From assembly GCF_036786105.1 (NCBI RefSeq), contig NZ_DAIQRQ010000006.1, positions 62,001 through 126,000 on the forward strand: DNA of 64,000 bases, written 5' to 3'. Below, one piece after another: positions 16,945-26,900 of this stretch. This DNA is from Ohtaekwangia sp036786105. GTDB taxonomy: Bacteria; Bacteroidota; Bacteroidia; Cytophagales; Cyclobacteriaceae. Below the pieces are notes generated by a model. The model was given only the letters and a program-made list of their open reading frames with translations. It was not told where the DNA came from and made no database searches. Every line of letters begins with the position of its first letter. Within the stretch, counting starts at the first letter, position 1. Made by a program: the position numbers and the translations under genes.

Positions 16945-18432
16945 TTAATTAGATGTTACAGCATGCTGAATGGCGCTTTCATCAAACAGATCGTTTTTGA
17001 TATGAGTTCTATACTCTTCGTAACGATCGAATACATCCTGTATATAATTTACCGGTTCTTCACACTTACAATATCCGGCTGATACAACGGGGTCGCGATA
17101 AAATTTTGATTCTGATTTCTTCAGCAGGTATACCTGCACATTATCGTCCCACAGGGAAACATCTTTATCTTTCCCATATTTCAGTAATAACTTCTTTGCA
17201 TCCTGCACGTGCGACAGGCCCGCGTTATAAGAAGCTAAAACAAACTTGAGGCGCTGCACCGAGTCTGATACAGATTTGCTCCAATACCTGTCGAGGTATT
17301 TCAAATAACGCACACCGGCATATAAACTTTGCCTGGGATCGGTGGGATCCTGTGCACCAAAACGTTTTGCTGTTTCGGGCATTAACTGCATGAGGCCACG
17401 TGCGCCGGCCCACGATTCATCATCCGGATTGAATTTGGATTCTTGGTATACCACCGAAGCCAGCAGGCGCCAATCCCAGCGAAGCTCTTTTGCTCCGGCC
17501 TTTATCAGATCATCGTAAGGCGATAAACGATTGCTGCCGTATGAAAAATAATCGCTCTTCATACGCACCAGCGATGTGCGCGGACTTTTGAAGTAACGAT
17601 TATAGATTACCATAAACGTTGGCTGTTTCTTTATTCTGCCAAGCCATGCATCTGCAAATTGCAATAATGCCGGCGAATTTTTACGTACGCCCCATGCTAT
17701 CTGTTGTGGCACACTGAGCACGGTTTTTACGTCGAGGTTAGGATAGTATGCTGCATTTACCTGCGCTATGGCATGATCGGCTACCGTATAGTCTATTTCA
17801 CCAACAGAAACTTTCCGTATCAAAGCTTCGCTTTCCGTAGTCACTGAATCTTCGCGAATAAGTATATCGGTGCCAATCTCTTCCGAAAGATTATGCATGC
17901 GCATTTCATGACTAGTACCTTTTATAACATATACTTCTTTGCCACCAAGCTCCGTTGGTGTGCGTATAACGCTGTCGTTGATTTGATCTTCATTTAACTT
18001 ACGCCAGTTACCGGGCTTGCGTTGAACAAGTACCTGGTACGTATTAAATAACGGACGTGTGAATGCTATCCATTCTTTGCGCGGCTTGTTAATGGTCATC
18101 GGGAAAGCGATAATATCGCCTTCGCCTTTGTTTAACTGATCTATAGCAGTCTCTACACCACTGGTAACTTTTATTTTGAGACTAACATTCAATTCTTTGG
18201 CAAGCAACTGCAGGAGCTCGTATTCATAGCCCATGGGTTTACCTTTATAAATAAAGTAACTGATGGAATTATTATCCACCAACGCGTTTAAATAGCCTCG
18301 TTTGCGAATTGCATCAAGGTCTATACGAACGGCCGTTTTAGAAGAAAAACCTTCTTTTTGAGGCGGATTGCAGGAAATTGCCACGATTGAGAGGAGACAA
18401 ACTCTCAACCAGGATTGTACTGAAACCAACAT
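16945..18432 (-). CDS. mltF: MltF-like membrane-bound lytic murein transglycosylase
   Basis: The 495-residue protein starts with a lipoprotein signal (lipobox Cys21 in VAISC). Residues of about 40-275 are a periplasmic solute-binding domain of SBP_bac_3 type (GYLNALVDNNSISYFIYKG, then GYEYELLQLLAKEL). Residues of about 300-440 are an SLT lysozyme-like domain with catalytic Glu331 in VVYQESKFNP, plus GARGLMQLMPETA and AGVRYLKYLD. This is the MltF architecture. It cleaves peptidoglycan glycan strands with formation of 1,6-anhydromuramic ends. It is separated from the phosphodiesterase gene upstream by a terminator and a TAnnTTTG promoter element. Confidence 0.93.
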   Translation of the reverse strand: MLVSVQSWLRVCLLSIVAISCNPPQKEGFSSKTAVRIDLDAIRKRGYLNALVDNNSISYFIYKGKPMGYEYELLQLLAKELNVSLKIKVTSGVETAIDQLNKGEGDIIAFPMTINKPRKEWIAFTRPLFNTYQVLVQRKPGNWRKLNEDQINDSVIRTPTELGGKEVYVIKGTSHEMRMHNLSEEIGTDILIREDSVTTESEALIRKVSVGEIDYTVADHAIAQVNAAYYPNLDVKTVLSVPQQIAWGVRKNSPALLQFADAWLGRIKKQPTFMVIYNRYFKSPRTSLVRMKSDYFSYGSNRLSPYDDLIKAGAKELRWDWRLLASVVYQESKFNPDDESWAGARGLMQLMPETAKRFGAQDPTDPRQSLYAGVRYLKYLDRYWSKSVSDSVQRLKFVLASYNAGLSHVQDAKKLLLKYGKDKDVSLWDDNVQVYLLKKSESKFYRDPVVSAGYCKCEEPVNYIQDVFDRYEEYRTHIKNDLFDESAIQHAVTSN

Positions 18433-18440
18433 AGTAAAGA

Positions 18441-18448
18441 CAAAGGTA
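18441..18448 (-). promoter_or_regulatory. TAnnTTTG -7 element upstream of the transglycosylase gene
   Basis: On the minus strand this reads TACCTTTG, a perfect Bacteroidota -7 element. It lies nine bases from the start codon, so the leader would be very short. No TTG is found exactly 19 bases upstream (the nearest is closer), so the -33 element is weak. Confidence 0.45.
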
Positions 18449-18470
18449 CGGATTTCCCGCCAGCAAATAA

Positions 18471-18491
18471 AAAAGCGTGCTCACCGCACGC
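18471..18491 (-). terminator. Intrinsic terminator after the glycerophosphodiesterase-family gene
   Basis: GCGTGC (18475-18480) pairs with GCACGC (18486-18491) around a five-base loop. On the minus strand it is followed by a T run (complement of the A run before 18475). It lies about 50 bases past the stop of the GDPD-family gene. Confidence 0.8.
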
Positions 18492-18539
18492 CTATACCAA
18501 TTATACATGACTAATATATACTTAATATACAGTATATAT

Positions 18540-19379
18540 TTACTGAAGCTTTTCCGATGCTTCCACAGGATAATCTGTAATTAAAATATCCAGCCTTTTA
18601 TTCTTTACCAGGTCACGATAGTAATCTTTGTCCATTGCTTCGGTGTTTCCTTTATTATTCTCACTCACATCGGTCATTACAGGTATACCTTGCTTTTTTA
18701 ATTGGTCAATTAAGGCAACATCGGTAGTTTCATGTATATAGGCGATGAGTTGATGTGCCGGTATGGAAAACTTTTGTATATCGTTCCACTGCTCTTCGTT
18801 CTTGATCAGGCAAGATATAGCCACTGTCTTTGTGATATCATAAACCTTTTTGCTCACGGCAGGATCGAATGTAAGCACCATGCATTTATTATCAAGACCA
18901 CTTCTATGTACGGCATCCAGTGTTTCTTTCCACACATCTGTTTTTATATCAAGCATCAGGATTACATTTTTATGTTTGGCATATTTCAGTAATTCCTGAA
19001 GTGTGAGAATCTTCTCCTTCGTTAATTCACCATTGGCAAGTTTAAGGTGTATCGTTTTTAAATAAGCATCCGATAGCTCAGCAATCTTACCTTGCCCGTC
19101 CGTAGTACGATCGAGTGTTTCATCGTGCAATATATACAGTGTGCCGTCTTTACTCCTGCGTATATCTACCTCTACAATGGCAGGTTGTACTTTACTTTTA
19201 CGCACCGTATAATCAATTACCGGCAAAGAGTTTTCCGGAAACTGAGCATAATACCCTGCACGGTGCCCGCACACGAGTGGTAATTTTCCTGTGCGCACAA
19301 AATGATTGGTTTTGGATTGTGCCATACACGCTGCACCTGCAAACAGCAGAATACCAGCAGAAAGAAATATACTTTTCAT
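18540..19379 (-). CDS. Secreted glycerophosphodiester phosphodiesterase family protein
   Basis: The ATG at 19379 gives 279 residues with a signal peptide (MKSIFLSAGILLFAGAACMAQ). The GDPD TIM-barrel signatures are visible: GHRAGYYAQFPENS with His39-Arg40 and Glu49, VEVDIRRSKDG with metal ligands Glu70 and Asp72, and LHDETLDRTTDG with His85. The family hydrolyses glycerophosphodiesters to glycerol 3-phosphate and an alcohol. The loop between HR and PEN is longer than in the textbook motif, so the substrate may differ. Export suggests periplasmic phospholipid head-group scavenging. It lies downstream of the Oar-like gene but is separated from it by a terminator. Confidence 0.9.
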   Translation of the reverse strand: MKSIFLSAGILLFAGAACMAQSKTNHFVRTGKLPLVCGHRAGYYAQFPENSLPVIDYTVRKSKVQPAIVEVDIRRSKDGTLYILHDETLDRTTDGQGKIAELSDAYLKTIHLKLANGELTKEKILTLQELLKYAKHKNVILMLDIKTDVWKETLDAVHRSGLDNKCMVLTFDPAVSKKVYDITKTVAISCLIKNEEQWNDIQKFSIPAHQLIAYIHETTDVALIDQLKKQGIPVMTDVSENNKGNTEAMDKDYYRDLVKNKRLDILITDYPVEASEKLQ

Positions 19380-19400
19380 AATACACGAAGATATATAAAT

Positions 19401-19434
19401 AAAAAAAGAAGCACCCGGCAAAGGGTGCTTCTTT
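19401..19434 (-). terminator. Strong intrinsic terminator after the Oar-like receptor gene
   Basis: A perfect 12-bp stem, AAAGAAGCACCC (19405-19416) with GGGTGCTTCTTT (19423-19434), encloses a six-base loop. On the minus strand it runs into a T tract (complement of 19401-19407). It begins about 20 bases past the receptor gene's stop. Confidence 0.92.
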
Positions 19435-19454
19435 AAAAATCGGTTAAATATAAA

Positions 19455-22400
19455 TTAGTTAAAGATATAGCGGATACCGATCTGTGCCTGCCAAACGTTG
19501 CTTAGCGTTGCACTTTTCACGAAAGAATCTCTCAACAAGATTGTTTCGGTTGTATCGCCATTCTTGATGTTCTGTGTAGCAATTTTATAGACAGGCTTAC
19601 CATCTGCACCAATGCTGGCTACAGACAACGGGTTGGTGGTAGTAGAGGCATTACCAACACCCCATGCATTATTGATCAGGTTACCTACGTTCAGAATATC
19701 AGCACGCAACTGGATAGTGTTCTTCTTTTCGTTAGGCCCAACTTTCACGTAAAACTCCTGAATGAATGTGAAGTCGAAACGGGTTAACCAGGGATAGTAA
19801 CCACCGTTACGTTCAGCATATTGACCTCTGCGGGTTTTCAGATACTTGTTACCATCAATATAGGCATCGAAAGCAGCCTGTTGTTGCTCTGGAGTATAAG
19901 TAGTAGAACCTACCGTAAGCGGAGCAAACGAAAGCTCTGAAGCGTTGTTCGGCACATAGATCAAGTCGTTGTTCTGACCATCGCCGTTCAGGTCGTTACC
20001 ATATGTATAAGAAAGTTTGCTGCCGCTGTTAGACAACATACCGAGCGTGAACATAGTAGCACCACCCAGTTTCTCACCATACTCAATGCGATAGTTTACA
20101 TACCCTACGATTCGGTGACGGAGGTCGTTATCGGCATAAGAAGTACCGAGGTAATTTTGTCCGGCAACAGTAGGAATATTCGCTTGTACTGTGCTACCCA
20201 CCGATTGCATATCGCGGGCTTGTCCGTATGTATACGCTACCATACCGCTGAATCCTTTTGAAAGAGGCTTCTCGATCTTTGCAGTAGCTGTATAGGAGTT
20301 CCCTGTTTTCGTGTTCTTCAACACAAATACGTTTGTAACGGCTGCATTTCTGTAACGTGCTGCGCTTGCCGCAGATCCTGAAAGACCTGATGCAGGGAAA
20401 CGACCGCGTGTATCATCACCGGTAAAGGTACGGTCAGGACCGTTCAGGTTAGCATCGATATAGCGAAGTGCCTGAATATTCTTGTTGTAAATAAACTCGG
20501 CAGTAGCGATCAAACCAAGTGGAAGACGCTGATCTACGGCGATGTTAGACTTCCATACTTTAGGATACTTCAGATTCGGATCGGTAGCATTTACTACGTA
20601 TGGAGGAAGTTTTGTAATATCAGTAGTAGTAGGAATAAAACCGCTTGGATCAGTTCTGAACGGATATGCGGTTGTACCGGTAACGTTGATCACGGCTGTG
20701 TTCACACCGTTGTTACCAAGCTGGTTAGAAACCAATACCTGCGGTATACGCGACACGAACAAACCAGTTCCACCGCGGATCTGCGTAGTCTTCTCACCGG
20801 TTACATCAAAATTAAATCCGAAGCGTGGTGATATCAGCAGGCGTGTTTTAGGGAAAGCACCTGTATTAACAGTATAGTCGTTATTATTCTCATCTTTAAA
20901 TGTCAAAGAACCGACTACCGGGTTGGTAAAATCGGCTGCCGTTGAGTTATCATACGAGAATACATCTCCACGGATACCGCCAGTGATTTTCAATTTATCA
21001 GTCACCTGGAATTCATCCTGTGCATAGAAGCTATAGGTAGCTACTTTCAACACCTGCAGCGGATCAGCACCATTTGGCAACAAAGAATAACGCAGGTTAT
21101 AACGTGCTACTGTTACCGGTGATACCGGGTCGTTTGGACGATCCAGGAACGCCTGCGCTGCAGTTTTGAAATCTGCAATTGAGTTATATACATATACACC
21201 GTTTGATGAAGGGAAGAACACGTTGTTAGACGTGAAGTGTTCGTAGGCAATACCTAATGTTACTGTATGCTTACCGGCAAAGTATGTCAGGTTATCGGTA
21301 ATGTTCAGCGTAGAATAGTTCAGCTTGTTGCCTGGGGTGAACGGATCGAAACCAATGGAAGTATAGGTTGTTCCGCCATTCAAAATATCAATGGTAGGAA
21401 ACTCAGAAGTCTTGTACGATCGGTCTTCAATCTGCTTGTTGTAAGTTGCTACGAAGTTATTGGCAAATTTACCACCGAAGGTAGAGTTAAGCTCGGCAGC
21501 AAGAGAACGCGTGTTATCTTCAATGATATAGCCTGTGTTCTGTGGAGATATAGCCAGTGCAGAGTTGGTACGGTTACCGTTACCGGCGGTGTTACTGCTG
21601 CTACTGTTGCTGATGATCTGATCAGATGTTGAATTATGGTGCGAGTAGCGAATAGAAAGTTTGTGATGCTGGTTAATGTTATAATCCAGGCGCAACAAGC
21701 CTTTTGTACTTTTTATATTGTTGTTAAAGTTATCAACGGCGCCAAGATTAAAGTTAAATTTAGTTTGCATGAAGTTCTTGAGATCAAGAAGGTCAGCTTC
21801 TGTAACGCGGGAGATGTTACCCGAAGCACCGTCTTTTGCAGTTACCCAATCCAATGCAGGCGTAGAGCTCTTGAACTGTTCAACGTTCGCAAAGAAGAAT
21901 AATTTATTCTTGATGATCGGTCCGCCAATGCGGAAACCTGTTGTTTTCTCATTGATGCTTACCGGGGGCAGACTTTGTCCGTCTGCTTTCTTACCCACCA
22001 TGTCGTGCTTGCTGTTGCGGAACAGGTAGTATACCGATCCGGTTATGTCATTTGTACCGGAGCGCGTAACGGCGTTGATACCCGCACCTGCAAAACCTGC
22101 CTGGCGCACATCGAACGGTGTTACGTTCAACTGCACTTCGTCTAATGCATCAAGCGATACAGCCGTTGTTCCGGTACGACCGCCGGCCTGTGCAGAACTA
22201 CCCAGACCAAAACCGTTGTTAAACACAGAACCGTCAATAGTAAAGTTGTTGAAGCGGCTATCCTGGCCGGCAAATGAGCTACCGTTACCGTAAGCATTAT
22301 ACTTCACAATATCGTTCACAGTTCTGCCAATGGTAGGAAGGCTGTTGATGTTGTTTCTGCTGAAAGATGTAGCAGCGCCGGTGCGATCTGAACTGAAGAT

Positions 22401-22778
22401 ATCATTGCGGGTAGCAACCACTTCAACTTCGCTCAGTTCAGTGCTTTCGTCAGCCAGCTTTACGTTCACATCGGCTGTAACACCGAGGTTCAGGAATATA
22501 TTTTCAAATACCTGCTCCTTATAGCCTACGAAAGATACTTTTACAGTATACGGACCACCTACACGCATACCGGGCAATGTATACCGGCCATCGGCAAGTG
22601 TTGTGGTTCCATACGTAGTTCCGGAAGGAGTGTGAGTTGCCACCACCGTAGCTCCCGGCAGGGCCTCACCCTTGGAATCAATTACAATCCCCGCAATGGA
22701 GGAAGTGGTAACCTGTGCCAACAGGGCCGAAGCACCTACCAGCATAAAGGTTAGGGTTAGAAGTAGAATTCTCCGCAT
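19455..22778 (-). CDS. Oar-like TonB-dependent outer-membrane receptor with carboxypeptidase-regulatory domain
   Basis: The 1107-residue protein starts with a signal peptide (residues 1-21, ending LLAQ). A carboxypeptidase regulatory-like domain follows (about 25-110: GIVIDSKGEALPGATVVATH, GRYTLPGMRVGGPYTV). Then come a plug-like region (VEVVATRNDIFSSDRTGAA, PTIGRTVNDIVKY) and a long outer-membrane barrel rich in alternating strands, ending IGIRYIFN. This is the Oar/TonB-receptor type abundant in Bacteroidota and Myxococcus. Related proteins have roles in adhesion, peptide-ligand uptake or protease secretion. There is no SusD partner, so glycan import of SusCD type is unlikely. It is transcribed alone. 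Confidence 0.92.
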   Translation of the reverse strand: MRRILLLTLTFMLVGASALLAQVTTSSIAGIVIDSKGEALPGATVVATHTPSGTTYGTTTLADGRYTLPGMRVGGPYTVKVSFVGYKEQVFENIFLNLGVTADVNVKLADESTELSEVEVVATRNDIFSSDRTGAATSFSRNNINSLPTIGRTVNDIVKYNAYGNGSSFAGQDSRFNNFTIDGSVFNNGFGLGSSAQAGGRTGTTAVSLDALDEVQLNVTPFDVRQAGFAGAGINAVTRSGTNDITGSVYYLFRNSKHDMVGKKADGQSLPPVSINEKTTGFRIGGPIIKNKLFFFANVEQFKSSTPALDWVTAKDGASGNISRVTEADLLDLKNFMQTKFNFNLGAVDNFNNNIKSTKGLLRLDYNINQHHKLSIRYSHHNSTSDQIISNSSSSNTAGNGNRTNSALAISPQNTGYIIEDNTRSLAAELNSTFGGKFANNFVATYNKQIEDRSYKTSEFPTIDILNGGTTYTSIGFDPFTPGNKLNYSTLNITDNLTYFAGKHTVTLGIAYEHFTSNNVFFPSSNGVYVYNSIADFKTAAQAFLDRPNDPVSPVTVARYNLRYSLLPNGADPLQVLKVATYSFYAQDEFQVTDKLKITGGIRGDVFSYDNSTAADFTNPVVGSLTFKDENNNDYTVNTGAFPKTRLLISPRFGFNFDVTGEKTTQIRGGTGLFVSRIPQVLVSNQLGNNGVNTAVINVTGTTAYPFRTDPSGFIPTTTDITKLPPYVVNATDPNLKYPKVWKSNIAVDQRLPLGLIATAEFIYNKNIQALRYIDANLNGPDRTFTGDDTRGRFPASGLSGSAASAARYRNAAVTNVFVLKNTKTGNSYTATAKIEKPLSKGFSGMVAYTYGQARDMQSVGSTVQANIPTVAGQNYLGTSYADNDLRHRIVGYVNYRIEYGEKLGGATMFTLGMLSNSGSKLSYTYGNDLNGDGQNNDLIYVPNNASELSFAPLTVGSTTYTPEQQQAAFDAYIDGNKYLKTRRGQYAERNGGYYPWLTRFDFTFIQEFYVKVGPNEKKNTIQLRADILNVGNLINNAWGVGNASTTTNPLSVASIGADGKPVYKIATQNIKNGDTTETILLRDSFVKSATLSNVWQAQIGIRYIFN

Positions 22779-23368
22779 AGTTTAATTTTAGATTAATGGT
22801 TTCGTAAGAGTTCGGCAAAAGTATCGGAAGCCTCACAATTAAACTTTAAAGCACGTTTAAATCTTTCCACAAATTGTTTACAATAAGTTAACACCATCTC
22901 TTCGGCTCACGCCTGAAATACAGTCAACTTACTGAAGAACAAATTCTTACAACATCCTCGTAGGAAAATTCTGAATGCCTGTGCCGGCCCGGAGTTTATT
23001 CTGGTGAAAAAATTCTTACATCGTTTGCATAAATTTCGAGCCCATTGTATCCACCGGTTAACGAGCCTTGTTGCCTTGTTATACGGCATATTAATTACTG
23101 ATTTTGTGCCCCAGTCATCCCCCATAATATGCTATATTTTTTTTAAGCACCGGGTACAGCGCATGCGATCGCAGCATGCAGGCCTTAAAAAATGCAGAAT
23201 GCAATCTGTGATATACCGTACCAGCATTGCATTGTAGAATTAATTGCCGCTTCAAAACCGCATCGCTATAAATACAGGAAATGTATAGTTCCTATAGAAT
23301 TCTGCACTTTCTTGTTTCGATTCTTTTGCAATCTTTGTAAACCCAAACAACCCTATATTTTTTAACCT
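22779..23368. other. 590-bp gene-free interval between divergent oar-like gene and ruvA
   Basis: No convincing coding sequence is seen: short open frames here lack codon character and start context. The interval is A/T-rich with two copies of AATTCTTACA, a 10-bp palindrome TGCGATCGCA near 23168, and promoter-like elements at both ends. It may hold the regulatory regions of both divergent genes. No RNA gene was recognised. Confidence 0.6.
22816..22823 (-). promoter_or_regulatory. TAnnTTTG -7 element of the Oar-like receptor gene
   Basis: The minus strand reads TACTTTTG 38 bases upstream of the start codon, a perfect Bacteroidota -7 match at a sensible distance. A TTG at the exact -33 position is absent. 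Confidence 0.5.
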
Positions 23369-23962
23369 ATGATTGCATTCCTTAAAGGGAGACTCGTTCA
23401 CCGAGACCCAACGCACGTTGTGATCGATGTCAATGGTGTGGGCTATCTGGTTCATATTTCACTTCAAACTTTTTCAGATATCAAGGAGCAGGAAAACATC
23501 ATGCTTCATACACATCTTGCTATACGCGAAGACGCCCATGTATTATTCGGTTTCAGTGCCGAATCAGAGAAACGGCTGTTTCAACAACTGATATCGGTAA
23601 ACGGAGTCGGCCCAAGCACAGCAGTGGTCATGCTCTCCTATATGAACAGCCAGGAATTAAAGTCAGCCATCGTGCGCGAAGATGCTGCAGCCTTGCAAAG
23701 TATAAAAGGTATAGGAGGGAAAACCGCGCAGCGCGTAATCATTGAGTTACGCGACAAACTCAAAAAAGAAAACTGGGAAGAAAGTCAACCTACTATTTCG
23801 TCAGGCCCTCACAATACCCTGCGCAAAGAAGCGTTATCTGCTTTGCTTGTGTTGGGTCTGCCCAAAGCAACTGCAGAGAAAAGTGTAGATGCCGTCCTGA
23901 AAAAATCAGGAAATACCATTACCTTAGAAAATTTAGTTAAACAAGCCCTAAAAAACGCCTAG
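23369..23962 (+). CDS. ruvA: Holliday junction branch migration protein RuvA
   Basis: This 197-residue protein has the three RuvA domains. An N-terminal OB fold (MIAFLKGRLVHRDPTHVVID, GVGYLVHIS) is followed by a tandem helix-hairpin-helix region at about 70-130 (LISVNGVGPSTAVVML, LQSIKGIGGKTAQRVIIEL). The C-terminal domain III binds RuvB (EALSALLVLGLPKATAEKSV). RuvA tetramers bind Holliday junctions and load the RuvB helicase. The stop lies four bases before the sprA start, and this ruvA-sprA pairing is shared with Flavobacteria as I recall. Confidence 0.97.
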   Translation: MIAFLKGRLVHRDPTHVVIDVNGVGYLVHISLQTFSDIKEQENIMLHTHLAIREDAHVLFGFSAESEKRLFQQLISVNGVGPSTAVVMLSYMNSQELKSAIVREDAAALQSIKGIGGKTAQRVIIELRDKLKKENWEESQPTISSGPHNTLRKEALSALLVLGLPKATAEKSVDAVLKKSGNTITLENLVKQALKNA

Positions 23963-23966
23963 ACGC

Positions 23967-26900
23967 TTGAGAGTCTTTACTCTACAACCCCACGTTACCC
24001 TCAAGCTTGGCCGCGTTATCATTGCATGGCTCAGCTTCTTTTGGCTGGCCGACGATGCAATTGCGCAGCGGCAAGACACCACGCGTGTATCTTCTGATAC
24101 TACGCGCAATCTCCCCTATAAACCAGACAAGCGCCCAACGTACAGGCCATCCGACCGATACGGAGATCCGTTCTCCAACCGTCAGACTGAATCACCGCTA
24201 TATCTGAAAGATCCCAATCAGATGAAACTGGATGTGGAGATCGATACAGCGCTCAACTATACCATTTACGAAAAGATAGGAAACCTCAACTACCGGCCTG
24301 CTTCCAGTATGTCGTTTGAGGAATTTAAACAATACCAGGATCGGCAGATATTAAAAAGTTACTGGCAGGGCCGGGCCAAGGCGCAGGATGGCGAGAGCCC
24401 GGTGAGCGGCCGCGGGTTTGTTCCTAAAATATTTCTGAGCCCGGTGCTCGATCGCATTTTCGGTGGCAGCTATATAGAACTGGTACCGCGCGGATTTGTT
24501 ACGCTCGACTTCGGCGCGTCTTTTCAACGCATGTTCAACCCTACCCTTCCTATTCGCCAGCAGCGTAATGGAGGTTTTGAATTCGATCAGCAGATCAACA
24601 TGAGCGTAGTGGGCAAGATCGGTGAGAAACTCGCGGTTACTGCCAATTTCGATAACAACAATTCATTCGACTTTCAGAACAACATGAAGGTTGAATATAC
24701 CGGCTTCAAAGAAGATATACTTCAAAAGCTGGAAATCGGTAACGTTAGTCTCCCGCTGAACAACACGTTGATACAAGGCGCACAAAACCTCTTCGGGGTA
24801 AAGGCGCGTATGCAGTTCGGTAAACTGAACGTTACCACCATTGCTACAACGCAACGCGGTAAAGCATCTTCCATTGATGTAGGCGGACAGGGATCGAATG
24901 GCGGACAAGGACGCCCATTCGAAATTATAGCATCCAACTACGATGACAACCGCCACTTCTTCCTGGGGCAATTCTTCCGCGACAATTATGAACGCTCTGT
25001 CAGCAGCTTACCGCAGATTGTATCGAACGTAAACGTAACACGTGTAGAAGTATATGTGTTAAACCGGAATAACGATACACAAACGCTGCGCAATGCCATT
25101 GGTTTGATGGACCTTGCTGAACCCAAAGTAATTTACAACACACAAACGGTTACCTCTGCGGGCTCAACGCTACCCAATGGCAATAATTCGAATAACCTTT
25201 TTGGACAGGTGAGAAAATTTGACCGGAATCCTGATAACATCAACGCTACGCTCGAAGGATTTTTCGCCGGTGATAACAACAACGGTACTGATTTTGAAAA
25301 AATAACCGGAGCACGCAAGCTCGCTCCCACAGAGTTTACATTCCATCCACAACTCGGGTATATCACGCTTTCGCGGAAGTTGCAGAATGATGAAGCACTT
25401 GCCGTTGCGTATCAATATACATACAACGGACGAGTATATACTGTAGGGGAATTAACGGAAGATTATTCAAACCTGAAGGATGACGAAGTGATCTTCCTGA
25501 AACTATTGCGCCCGCGAAAAGTAGCTATACGCGATGAGTTGAAGAGGCCCATACCCACCTGGGATCTGATGATGAAAAACATCTATAACCTCAACGTGAG
25601 CCAGCTTACACGCGATGGATTTCAACTTCGCATAGTATACCGCGATGCACGCACCGGTGTTAACAACCCACAGTTACAAGACGGCTCTGCTGCCCTTCGC
25701 GAAAAGCAACTTATTGAAATATTAGGACTCGACCGACTCAACCCGGTAAACGACCCGGGCCGCGATGGTAACTTCGACTTTGTTGAGAACATCACGATCA
25801 ACACACAAACCGGTGCCATCATCTTTCCTTACCTGAAGCCCTTTAGCGATGGGTTGAAAAGAGCTTTCAGAGGCGAACCCAACGAGAGCTACCTGATACA
25901 GAAATACTCCTACGACTCGCTATACAACACAACAAAAGCGGATGCCGAGCTATATACCACCAAGAACAAATTTTACCTGATGGGTACATACAATGCCGGA
26001 TCGTCTAAAGAAATTCTGATTCCGGGTTTTGGTGTATCGCAGGGATCCGTAAAACTATATGCCGGTGGTATACCCCTGAATGAAGGAACAGATTACGTGG
26101 TAGACTATACCTTCGGAAAGGTAACAATCCTGAACGATGCGATATTAAGCTCAGGAAAAAAAATAGAAGTCCAATACGAACAGTCAGATCCGTTTGCATT
26201 CCAGACGCGAAGCTTACTCGGTACACGCCTCGATTATAAATTAAATGATGATGTAAACCTCGGCTCTACGTTACTATACTATAACGAACGGCCCATCATT
26301 AGCCGTAACCAGATTGGCACGGAGCCTGCCCGCAATATTCAATATGGTTTTGACTTCAACATGAATAAAAAGAGCCGCATGCTCACCAAGATTGTTGATG
26401 CACTTCCATTTCTACAAACTAAAGAACAATCCACTGTAAATGTTACCGGCGAATTTGCACAGCTTTTACCCGGAACATCCAACGTGATTAACGGGCAGGG
26501 CACCGGGTATATCGATGACTTCGAAAATTCGGCAACGCCCTATACTTTGATGAACCCGCAGGGATGGAAACTTGCAGCAACACCTAAAACAACCAATAAT
26601 TTTTACGGACCTACCCTTACCAACGATCTGGCTGCCGGTTTCAAACGCGCAAAGATCGCATGGTATTCAGTCGACAATCAGTTTTACAGAACTGGTGGCC
26701 GGTTCAAGCCCGATAATATTTCTGATGACGATCTCAAAAACCACTACGTTCGTCCGGTAGGCCCGCAGGAAATATTTCCCAACCGCCAGTTGAATCAAGG
26801 TATATTTTATGAACAGATCTTTGATATAGCCTATTATCCCAAAGAACGCGGTCCGTATAATTATTCTCCATCGCTTGACAATGATGGATTTCTTACCAAC

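Noticed and set aside
23161..23180. Palindrome-rich stretch (GCATGC, TGCGATCGCA) as a possible replication or protein-binding site
   Set aside because: Single occurrence with no repeats of a box motif and no nearby replication gene; treated as coincidence.
22907..23237. Short open frames on both strands in the gap before ruvA
   Set aside because: They overlap each other, have Cys/Arg/His-rich composition unlike the neighbours, and no sensible start context.
23330..23337. AATCTTTG upstream of ruvA as a -7 element
   Set aside because: One mismatch to TAnnTTTG and no TTG at the right spacing; too weak to list as a promoter.
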